Source: Oxyruncus cristatus
Lineage: Eukaryota > Chordata > Aves > Passeriformes > Cotingidae
Length of the DNA stretch: 64,000 nt
Direction: 5' to 3'
Assembly: GCA_013399855.1 (NCBI GenBank)
Contig: VXAY01000172.1
Location: 4,752,003-4,816,002 of the forward strand
Both the position numbers and the translations under genes were made by a program. Under the pieces are notes generated by a model that was given only the letters and a program-made list of their open reading frames with translations, was not told where the DNA came from and did no database searches. Positions 28,301 through 40,300 of the stretch are shown here, piece by piece. Numbering within the stretch: position 1 is the stretch's first letter; every line of letters begins with the position of its first letter.

Positions 28301-31300
28301 GGAGGAGTGGCAGAGCACAAGAGATAGGAAATGTAGCCTCTAAGGTCAGTGTAGCAGGAGGGGGGAGGAGAGGCCCGGGGGGGAACCCCTCTCCTCCTCC
28401 AGCAGGGGAAAAGACTTAAAAACGAAAACCCCTGCCACCTGTGGAAAATTATTTGGAGTGAAGAAACTTTCGTGTGGGTCCCCCCCCACTGGAGGCCTGG
28501 ATGGCCCGCGGAGGGCAGAGATGGCTTGATGCCAAGACTGGATCACTTGAAATCTGTATGTAACAAGCTGCAGAAGAATTGCAGCCACGGAATGGTGGAG
28601 AAGTCAGTGAACTCTCCTTTGAGGGGTCGAGCCCCCTGACAACCTTGGGACTTTGTCCAAAGCTGAGCCTAACACTAAGCCCCTGAACCCCAAGGGCCCG
28701 GTGCAATTGTGGACCGGGTGTGATGGCAGGATGACCCCTTTCACTGCAAGTGGGGGAGCGGTGGCGAGATTGGAGCGGCCATCCGCGGCCGAGAGCCAAG
28801 ATTGGGCGTCTGACCAAAACCAGAAAGTCAGAAGAATTCCAGAAAGGAAAAGAGGAGACTACTTGGAGTAGCAGAAACATAGCACTGAAAAGTGGTCTTG
28901 GGTGTGGACTGAGCCAAAAGAAACCCAGAACTCCTGTGACTCGGCGAGGGGGGGTGAGTCTAAAGAAACCCCCCTGAAACTCCTTGTGAAAGGAACCTCC
29001 ACGGAGCCTTAGACCCCGTGGTGATGACATGGTAAACCCTCAGCGGCTGTGAACAAACATCTAGAGGTGGGAGGCAGACTCCCCTGAATTATGACGGAGA
29101 GAAAGAGAGAGAGATTCAAGCTGCAGTGGCTTGGAACTGTTACCTTACAGACTTTTTTTTTCCTTCTCCTTCTTCCTCTGGACTGCTTTTGAGGAAAAGA
29201 AGGAGGGGTGGTATTTGTAAATATGTAAGTTTGTTATTATAGGAAACCTAGTTAGAGTTGTTGTGTATCTAAGTATTCCCTTAATTCTTATCGTGTAGTA
29301 ATAAATTTTAATAGTAATCCCCATGTCAAGGAGAAGACCTGTTTTGTCTGTGCGAACACTTCTTACTTATTGACAAAATTTATGGGTTGATAAACACCGT
29401 GCAGAAAGCAAAGGGGCTAAACCTTTGACAGGTATGACCTCAGGATACCAAGAAATTCAGTCCAGCTGTGCAAGAGATGCCATATCTCTATCTACCTGAG
29501 TCCAGCATAACCTGAAAGTAAGCATAAATCATTTACCAAGTATCTCAAAGTGATCCTGGCAAAAAAAAAAAAATCTTTCAGAAAAGTGAAGATGCTTTTC
29601 TTGATCCATAAATATATTACTTATAATTTGAACATAAAACCTTGCACAATTTCTGATGTTAACAAAGTGTGACTTGTCTGTTTTATCAGCAAAATTAAAA
29701 CCAGAACAGAACCCACCATTTTGCCTCACTAGCTTCAGGTGAACCACAATTACCAGGTACACTGCTGAAAATAAGATCCCACAAAAAGTATTTCAGGCTG
29801 TGAGCTCAACATGGCCAAGAAAGCATATCCTAGTTCTTCGAAATCTTTGGAGATCTCTCAATGTTTAGTAACAAACAGTGGTCACCATGAGACAACAGTT
29901 CACAAAGAGAAACTCTATCACTTTATATGACGTTCTCGCTGATGAAAGACAAAGCACAGATAAACAGGTTACACACTTCAAAAGATCCAAGAGCAACGTA
30001 GACAAGATTCAGCCAGTTTACCCAAGAAAGGTTCACGCAGGCAACATTACAACAAACTGACCTCAGAAAGTGGCAAAATAAGACTTTGTTGCTCTCCAAC
30101 TGCAGAGCGGATGTCTCGGAGAAGATCTACAATTCCACATGCAAGTGGAGACCACATGCAAGACAATAATGAGTGGACAGTAAGCTCTGCTGGTTGATTA
30201 AAAGAAGAAAAAAGGTTGTAACGCTGTAAAATTGTAAATGTATATTTTACAAATTGAACTCAATGAACTTTTGATATAAATCTGTCCTCCTCAGTAGACC
30301 ACCATTTTTTGAAGAAATCTCAGAATCTTTAAGTCTGCTAATCAATCTAAATAACTGTGAAGGAGAAAATATAGAACAAAAAGCCTACATATGTCTAATT
30401 CTGACAAATAGTTTTGAAGTAATATCACAGGACAAAATAATCTAGAAGTTTTACACTTTTTAGTGATTTTAGTGGTTTTATTTCTTGTCACAGAATTCAG
30501 ACAAGCCTGGAAATCAATGTTTTTCTTCTTGTTGTTTAAAAAAAACCCAGAGCCTACAGTCAAAATAATTCTTATATGTGAGAAGGGAGAGAAAAAAAAT
30601 ACTCTGTTCTACAGCTATTGGCTCTGGAGGAGCTATTTTGCTCCAGTTCTCTTTGGTACACACGAAAGATTGGAAGGGACCAATCACTCTCATTTTATAA
30701 CATGTGCTGCATTTTAATTTTTAGGAAGTGGTACTCAAGCAACCTGAGAGCTCAGCAATTCCAGCAGGGTTAGCGTGAGTTCTCTCCTGGCTTGCTGTGT
30801 TACCCAAATCTGATCAAAGGACAAGGACTCCAGAAGCTTGTCCAGCTGTGGTTTTATAATGACACCATTAGGTTTTGCTCTATAATCAAGGTCCCTAAAA
30901 GTCTGTGTAGCTTCAGGCTTAATATCTGCGACAAGGTTAACTGAAATCTGCAGCAAGGATAACTACTTTAGCAGATTGTATCAGCAGGAAATATTTAAAC
31001 ACTATTTAAAAGGATTTTAAATAAGCAGATTTTATTTAACACTGCACTAATGCACTGCAATAGAAAATGATACAACAGAGCTGCTACAAATAAACATAAT
31101 GCTTTTACCCTTACACTGGCCCCCTCCCTTCTAAATTCCCTGGATCTATATTATTAAGTCCAATGAGTGCACCAGATCTTTCTGTCTGAAGCTGAAATAC
31201 AGGAGCACCAGGCTCAGACAGCCCATTTGCCCTTTGGTTTTGTGCCCGCTGAATCTGCATTCTGGGTCTGTGGAATTAATTATGATAGTACCAGTCCCTG

Positions 31301-34300
31301 GCAATGTCAGTGTTGTCAACTCAGGTGTATCAAATGTTCTTTCTTACATGCCTAGAACTTCTAGAGGAAGGCAGTTTCTCCTGTAAGACTGGTGTACCCT
31401 GCCCTCTAGTGCCAGGTGCACCAATAGATGTTCATTTAAATGCACACTCAGGCCAGAAAAAAGCCTGAAGCAGCAGGCGTTCTTCATATGACATCCTAGA
31501 AAACATGGTACTTCCTGTATGACTTAGAGGCTGAAGATGTTGCTAAACCAGATATAAGGGGTTGGTCTGGCACTATTGCACAGTACTGCAAGACCCTAAA
31601 ATAAGAGTGAGACAATGGGGCATGTCTCACTGGGTCACATGCAAGACATTTCAGATAACCAGTTCTAATATCCTCTCTGGGAAGAGGTGAAGACTAGTGT
31701 TTATTGCTCATCATGGTGCTAAAGAAGTCTCTGCTTCACAAAAAAATGAGCAATGGTGACATTCAAGGTTATAATATACACAAATCTAGCACTAACATTG
31801 TATTGAATAGCAAACAACTCCTTCCAAAACATTCTAGTGAAAGAACAGACTGGGTACATTTGTTATTTATGTATTTCGCTGCAGCCTGGAAGATGGGAAA
31901 TAAACTCATACCAGAGGACTACAGAATTTTTCTATTGTTTGTCCCTTAAGGCAAAAGCTGCCTGTCATCTTTGAGCAGGACCTAAAACAAAGGAATGCAA
32001 ATCCTTAAGGATGGAAATTGTTGGTTTTAAATGTTGCTATAGCTGAAAACTGTATGAAAACTAATCACAAGAACTACATTTTAAATCTAACATAATTAGG
32101 ATTTTCTTCTCAGTGGTTCAGCTTTTAGCAGTGATACATCTTATTGAAATTATCTTCTATGTACAATTTGGTGGATTTTCTTGCTCAAATTGTTTCACGT
32201 GGCAATTAGTACAATACTGATATTATGACGGATTTTGCTTTCATTGTCATGATCTATCATTTAAAACAAGCAGTAGTATTCATAGGGATAAAAAGGAAAA
32301 AAAACTGCCAATTTTTCAGTAAAATGTAGTAATTGCACATGGCTGTGCATAGTGTGTACTATAATCACTACTGGGTTTGAGCACCATAAAAAAATACAGG
32401 TACTAAATTGGGATTCTCCCATTTTTTTAAGTTCAGATATGTTAAGCCCTGATTGAACAGATGTCAAACATCTGTCTCTTCCTCACAGAAAAACAAGGCT
32501 CCCATTCTAACCTGGTTTTGTAGGATCAGCCTTTCCACATTCAGGTCAAATAACAATTTGAATAAGTCAAAGGTTAGTTCATGTTCTCAGAAGAAAATTG
32601 AGAAGATAGCTCTTCCTCACATTTACCAAGGTTCTACTTAATATTTTTCCCAGAAACCTGGTACAAAGTACTCTGTCACATTTTTTTATAAACTCTTGGT
32701 CATGCAATTTAGGATAACTCTATACTCGCTTAACTCAGTTGAGGATCTGTCCTTGTAACACAGCTGACAGGATCTCTTTCCTGAAAAACTAGAAACACTT
32801 CTTTCAGGTTGGCAGAGAAAAATAAGTTTCATATAGCTGACTCTTAATAAGAACATCTTCCTTTTAAAGATTCATGATGAGAACCATTAGATTCTGCGAG
32901 GAAAATTATATGAACACAATTTGTTAACGTTGTCAAGTACCTACTGCTGCAGCAAATGCAGACATACATCCTCGATGCCAAGCTCAGTGCAAGGATAGAT
33001 CCGTACTTCTTGTTTTCTTGTTTTCTAAAGTATCTACTAAGTCATTTCTCCTTGTAAACATGTTAAGCAATTAACAGCTTTTCTTAGTCCATCAAATCTT
33101 CAGCATTTAAGAAGAGGGGAATATTTTTTTCTAATCTTTTTTCCGAAGTTTTTTCGCAACAATAAGGTTTCCACCAAAATAAAACTTGGCACTTGGGTCA
33201 CATCTAAGCATCACTGTCTCTGCTTATGCTACAACACTCCGCATTTATTAGACCACTTTTCTGCTGGTGGTATTGGCACCAGCAGCTCAGGCCACTATAG
33301 TTGAATACTTTTCAGGATAAAACCCACTCCATTGGCTGTTTTGACTAAGGCAGGTAAGAAATTTTTGAGACTAATTTAAAGAAAAGACTAGAAGGAATAC
33401 CTTGCATAAAATTAAAAATATTGTTTAAATAATTATATTAAGAAACCTCCATGTTTCAAAGGAGAAGCTTCAGTTTTGTCTGTGAGTGTTTGGTTGAATG
33501 AGAAGAATATTTTCCTCTCCACAGGAAAAGCCAACTCAAATTTTCCTAAAAACAAAAGCCTTTTTACAATCAGTATGTGTAAGTTCAGAGCTCTAAAGAT
33601 AACTGTACAAGCTCCTTCATCTCCTCACAGCTCCTAGTCATCTACAGAATAGTAAGGTATGCAGGTTTGGGGAGCAGAACCCTATTGCAAGTACTCTCCT
33701 GAGCTGCAGATGTTGGTTTTGCTTACAGGAGCTTCTGCACTCACACACACAGAGGAAATGAAAGCATGAATACAGGGCCATGGATTCACACAGCTCAAGT
33801 TCCACCTGGGACCCTGGACTATTTCGTCTTCGCTTTTCCCTTGGAGATCTTAGGCTTTCAGTAGAACATACAATGTGAAATACAGATTACATGAGGAAGT
33901 AGAACATACACCACAGAAAGCAAATGCATAAAGGTGGGAAGCAGAAAAATCAGAGGCAGACAGTTAACACAGGTGTTGCAGTAAACAGGCTGGCTTCATT
34001 TCAGTGCTTTATTACTTGCAACACAGAAACCGAATTTGTCAATATGGAGAAAATATTTAAAGGCACTAATGGATGATGGATGCCTAATGGGTCTCCCTTT
34101 TCAATGTGGTAAAGTGTACATTTGCCATATGTGCTTTTAAAGGGTTTCCTTTTTAATTACAGCTCAGCCCCTAGAGGAAACAAACCCTCGAATTTCCATG
34201 AAAATCAATGGGTATTTCAAGCCCTCAACAACTGTCAAGATCAGAAATTAAGCTAACAATATATGTGCAATTATGGTATTGAGAAAACATATCCCTCCTC

Positions 34301-37300
34301 AAGTTATGGATTAATTAGTTTGGGTCTAACCTGATCGCACTTCCCATGGTCTGAAATGAAAGTCAGCAAAGAACAAATTTTTAGCTGTCTTCTTAAAATG
34401 AAAAGTTTAAAAACCCATCTTTCAACAGATACAGCACTTCAAAAACACAGAATCTATGACTTTCTGGTATAAACTACTGGTCAGGAAATAAGTCATTTGG
34501 TCAGTAAATCAGGAAAAGAATTTTGGTGAATAAATAGGAAACAGATGTCAGAGACAATGAACTTTGTTTCACTGTTAAGGATCAGTAACATACTATGTTG
34601 AGGCAATAAGTCACCAACAATACTAGCGTAAGTGGTGAAAAGAAAAGGATAATTGCATGGAAAAGGCCAAGACCTGTATAATTGCAACATTTCGCCATAA
34701 GACTGTAACCGGGGGGGGGGGCGTGGGGCAAGAAAATATTATGTTATACCTCTTTTAAATCTAGCCTAAAAAGTGGGAAATATTGGGCTCTGAAAGGAAG
34801 CAAAAATCAAGTAAAATTAAAGATATGTAAAGATCTAAGTAAGATCTTGAATAAACCTGATTAAAAAAGGACTGGGATTTCTAGTGACCCAAATCCCAGC
34901 CTGATGGCTCACATTGCCACTTCTCCCTCAGGCAGAGTGAGAAAACGGCAGCTAAATAAAATGGTTCGAAAGTAAACAGACTGATCTCCACACCATGTTC
35001 ATAACGGTGGGCAAGAGTGGCTCTCGTGCTGTACTGCACATGGTAACACAATTTGATTCACCTGCCTTCTCTCTTGAATATGTAAGATTTCATCTTCTCC
35101 TTACATCCATGTCTGCCTAAAAATTAACTGAAATCAAAGTCATGAAATTCTCACCCAATACAAAAATATAAAAATTTCTAGAGAAAATATAAATAAATAA
35201 ATAATTTCTAAATGGAAGGAAAAGAGCTTCACTAGAAAGCTTATGAACCAGATGAGATTTCCTCTGACTACTTCAGCTGAATATATTCTGACATGTCACT
35301 CAAGATCTAGAGGTAGAACATGAGGAACCAAGTCCTGACCCTTTTTAACTTATGCTTTTCTATATTTTCAAAGAAGAATTCCAAAAGTTACTTGACCATA
35401 ATTTCTATCAATAAGCATCATTTCGGCTATAATTCAGACTACAATCAGACATGAATCTAAAACCAACCAACCAAAATACATTATGGTGAACACTTCCTCA
35501 AATATTTTACACTGCTTGCCCATTTGCAACCAGGTTGCAGATGAACACATCGGTAAAACTACCTGTGATGAACTTTCAGTAACGATTTTAATAAGATTGG
35601 AAGCACAACTACTTTCACTTCAAAATTTTTAAGAATTGTGCTATGATATCACAATGAGGGATTCATGGAAATATTCCAAAAAAAAAAAAAGATAAATGGC
35701 ATTGCAAGAACACCAAAAAACTGGAGAGATGGGGGAGAAATTAATTGAACCTACACTTTTGATAAATATTTATTTTTTTGCAGAAGAAAAATGCACACTA
35801 GTTTAAGCTGTCATTATGCTAACCTATATCCTATTTTTCATATTATTAGTAATACATAATGTGGTAGTTTATATTCAAAAATAAAACCAGAATGTATATA
35901 CCTCATGTATTTATCCAGAAATACACTAAGGTTACTATGGTTACGAAAAATCCATTACCTTTGAATACCGAATGAAAAAGTTTGACTTAAAGTGTGCGCT
36001 ATTTATTATAGCGATCATCAACAGCCTTCAGGAGGTTCTCTAACTGGATTCATTTTTCAGTGTCAAAACTGACCCACCACACCAGTAGCTTATGGCCTGT
36101 GCAAAGCAAAGAAATTTGAACTATATGAATTTTTAAATATGTTTTATACTAACTCAAGATGCAGAAATGGCTTTGAATTTTAAGGCCTTACATTACAAAA
36201 AAAAAGTAGGGTCTTGGTACCCTTTCCCCCCTGAGTTGTCCAATATTAAATGCTTTACTTTTACTTGTACCTAATAACATATACAAATTCTGAAGGGTCC
36301 AGAATAGTGCTTATGCTGTACTATAATACTTCTAGCTCCATATCTTGGGGGTTTTATTAATTTTGTTTGTTGTTTGGATAATGTTTGAACAAATAATTTG
36401 GATACTTCATTAAACTACACCAATTACATTAAAATAGGAACTCAGATTACCACGCTGTACTGCCGAACAACAGGCATTCAGCTTTTATGTAATAGTTTAA
36501 GAGTATTGATATAACCTGGCTGTTGGCACACGTCATAACTAATATCAGAAGAAAACAGATTATTAGTTTATACTTCCAATAAACTAATTAAACATGGAAT
36601 ATTCAGGTAAGTAATGCAGTGTATCTCTAATTAAGAATATCCAAGGAATACAGGAAGAAAAACTATTAAACCTGCACATAATATCTTGTCTTCAACAGCT
36701 TGCAGTTTACTTGCTTAGAGAGCTAGATGGTATGAGATCAAAATGTTATAAAACCATTAAAAATATGACTCGGATCCTGTGAAAGAGAGTAAGATAGCAT
36801 AAGATTTAACTACACCATCCATGGTGGTGTTAATTTCTGTGAGTGCCAACAAAGAGTTTTATGAAAGATTCTTTAAAAAAATAAAACCATCAGGGTTTAA
36901 AGTGCATCCAGTCAATTTTAGAATTATTTTTCTTTTCCTCTGAAATAAGAAGAGGTTAATCATACAATTATTCATAGCAACTATGAGATACACATTAGAC
37001 ATGCAACCTAGCAGAGAACTCACCTTTTACAACATGTTTAGTTTCATTTCCAGAGTAAATTGGTATTCCATTCATATATAAAGTATACTGTGTGATAATA
37101 CCATTTGGTGTTTTGGGTGGACTCCAACTCATCAGCAGGAATGTGGGAAAGGATATTGCTGTAGGTGACTGCACATCTTCAGGGGCTGGTGAAAAAGATG
37201 CATAATGTTATGTTATCTTATATTGTCTTTCCACAGATAGTAAAGAATTTAGGTGAGAAGCTACTACCAGAATGATTTTTGGTAAAGCTGAAATTTCAGA

Positions 37301-40300
37301 AGAGATTTTATGTCTGCAACATACCAGCATTTTGAGAAGCCTCTTATTTTATGTGAGGAATCCTAGCCAAATAGAAACTTCAACGAAAGATGATGATATA
37401 CACCTTGGGTTTAGGAGAATAATAATGCTTCTATAATTTCATCTTTCCAGCTTGTTAACACTGAGCAAGGTGAGGGGTAAATGATTTCAGTGCAGTCCTT
37501 TTTTTAATACAAATTATTTTCTCTTCCTTCATGCTTTTTACTCCTAATTACAAAGGGATCATTCCAATCACAGATGCAGGCAATGTGTTCTTAGGCACTA
37601 CCCCTTATTTCAAACTCTTCATAATTCAATACACTTAGTAATGTTTGTTTAATGTAAATTTTAAATATATAATATAGTGGAAGTTGGCAATGCATAATAA
37701 TTTAAAAGTCGAGTTCTTTCACTGTTCCAATGAGTTATATATTAGAAGCACAAGGAATCCCACGGAATATCATAAGGAGAGCAGAGCTCAGGCCTTAGTC
37801 TGGGAGAAATATCTTGTAATTTACAAGCTCTGTGCTAGCAATTTAAAACAATAACTAGCAGTGGCTGGCAATGTGAAAACAATATAAAGTAATGAATGTT
37901 TCAATAGGGAAACAGGGATAGCTGGAGGGTGTGATATGGTGTCTGTCTTCTGTATCGCCAATTTATTGTTACTAAGAGCATGCAACAAGAGCATCCAAAA
38001 ATAGAAATTCCACACATTGACTTCTTGTTCAATTCTTCTGAGAGATAAAACACGTTCCCCATGGCTTTATTTGATCTTCGGGGGGGGAGGGGAAAAAAAA
38101 AAAGAAAAAGAAAAAAATTTACTCTTGCCTAAACCTTTCCAATAGGACACCTGGATTTATTCCTGGATTCCTGCTTTATTCACTAAGCTGATAAAATAAG
38201 ACATAAACAATTTATTTTTAATTACTATGTCACAGCAGAAAGAAATATGTAAATAGTGTATTTCATGTTTACATCACAGGGTCCAATAACTATTTGGTTG
38301 TCAGAGGCTGCACCTTTTCATGTAGAATGCCACCAGACAATTTCAGTCAGTTTATTTTGAACATCCAAGAGGCAATAATTGGATTCTGACTTGATTGGTG
38401 CTGCTGGCAGTTGTTAACATGGTCACACCCAAATTCTGTTCTAGCAGTGTTAGACTGCAATCTTCACTACTGCCTTTGTCAAGACAATGCCTTGCACGAT
38501 TACCTGCTTTGGCAGCAATTCAACATGCCAGCATTCTTTTAATTATTATGGCCATAATTCACATGACTTTATGCCAAAATTTTATTTGCTTTATTGGTAC
38601 TGTATTATTACCTAGTTTACATGAGAAGATAAAACAAAGAACTGTGGGAGGGAGGGAATTTTGAAAACTGCTCTGCATCATGGAAGATTAACTACTGTCC
38701 AATAAATACATGTCAAAGTCTTCATTATTCTACTGGTGTAGATTTGGAGTAACTGATTATTTTAACTGGATTAACATGGTTTTAGGATAGAAACAGGAAA
38801 TGCGGACTTCCTGTTTAATTGAGAATGAAGTTAGATATGTCACTGATATTTTCGGAGCATTTGTAATAGATGTGCATTACTTATTGGCCTAGTCTCTAGA
38901 GTCAGAACTGAATGTATTTTTTCTTTCTTCCTTGTTCTTAATGTAAGCATAGGAAGCATTAATTTATACTCACAACCTTTTAGTTTGACCACAGCAACTT
39001 GTGTAAGTGTTTAGGAAAAAAAAAAGGAAAATCTGAACAGCAATTAATAAATAACTCAATCGGCATGTGGCAGTTTCATCACACTGAAATAATTGTTGCC
39101 TATTGCTGGTGTTTAGCAGTTAAAAGAAACCATGGAAATCAACCATTTGATTCTCAATTTCATACTGTGCCATACAATCAATTCTTTTTAGTCAGACTGT
39201 CTCTAGATTTACTTCTGAGCCACAGTAAAATGAGGAAGCTTTCATTAATCTTTCAGATGCTTCATATTAATGACAAGGCTCTTGCATGAACAATGTAACA
39301 GCAATTAAAAAGCCCATTAATCTGCATTACAGCTATTAAAGATGCATGTCATTAAAGGGTATGGAGTTTGATTCATTTTCGCACCCCCCCAAAAAATGGA
39401 GCAATTATGGTCTGGCAATGCACTTTGTCATCAAATTAGGTTGGGGTTTTCCAGCAAATGGCTTTGCAGCGTTTAGCTCTTCTCCTGTTTTATTATTCAT
39501 GACTGAAATGTGGAAGTCAAGACCTTTGAAATTACTTTACCTTCTTGTGGAGTGGAGATGTTCAATGCGTGCAAGCTCTCAGTACAGCCAGCCAAAGTGC
39601 AAGCAGTTAGGGTTACAGCGTAGTTTGTGAAGGGATGCAAGCCCGTCAATACGCCTGCAACACAAGAAAGCAAGGTGTTGTGCATGTACAGTGTGCACAC
39701 TGGTTATATGCATACACAGGCAGAAGTAACATAAAGTCTTCCTTCTTTTACAGGCCTCCACTGTTACAGGTGGAAAAGGAAAACTATTTCAAGGTTTCGT
39801 TCCTATCATCCATGACTTAAATTTTGCAAAATAAATTAAGAGTAAATGGTATTTTATTCCATTTTTAATACTAAAGATGCAGCTAAGTTTCTTGAGTCAT
39901 GCTCACTGTAACAGATACTGCTTCAAAACTGAGGTGTATATTTTAATGTAACAATGACAATAAAGGAGTTCTTTTCCTAGTCTCACAAAGTTTTTTCAGC
40001 TATTCATTTTGTTTTTCCAAAGAATTTTCAATGTCTCCCAGAACAAACTTTTTTCAATGTTTCCTCTCCAATACTGCCCCTATTCATCCATAAACTGAAA
40101 TCTTTTTTGTATAAAACATTCCACTTATCTTCCATTACTTCAGATCATACATTTGCTACACTACTACAGTAACAAAATTCAGGTAACACGGTACCCAAGG
40201 GTTTACAAGAAAAAAATGATCTGTAACCTTCTGCTATTTCAGGTCCTGCTTATGTTAGTGAAGAAAAGCTACTAGATTTCCACATATCAATCAGCTCCTT

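Larger units (their letters stand above)
28135..29430 (+). mobile_element. Solo LTR of an endogenous retrovirus
   Basis: A 1,296-bp block with TGTC at the start and GACA at the end, a perfect terminal inverted repeat, and flanks GGTAA (28130-28134) and GGTAT (29431-29435), a probable 5-bp target duplication with one change. Near the left end it has CCAAT (28211-28215), a CRE-like TGACGTCT (28228-28235) and a TATA-like ATATTTAA (28247-28254). An AATAAA lies at 29300-29305. This order suggests plus-strand transcription. No gag, pol or env sequence is seen, so I read it as a solo LTR left by recombination. Base composition is clearly more GC-rich than the surrounding intron. The family cannot be named from the sequence alone. 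Confidence 0.8.
14989..37023 (-). other. USH2A intron 32 (22 kb)
   Basis: The largest intron in the window. It contains CR1 fragments at 20384-20600 and 25058-25565, a solo LTR at 28135-29430, two related stem-loops at 21617-21643 and 23471-23499, an A19 run at 17248-17266 and a G11 run at 34711-34721. The remaining sequence (about 15.0-20.4, 20.6-25.0, 25.6-28.1 and 29.4-37.0 kb) shows no gene or repeat family that I can name. Confidence 0.85.

Noticed and set aside
28449..29030. Minus-strand open frame of 193 codons, the longest in the window
   Set aside because: It lies wholly inside the GC-rich solo LTR, antisense to its inferred transcription. Its Pro/Arg/Ser-rich composition is what GC-rich noncoding sequence gives. 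No retroviral protein motif is seen.
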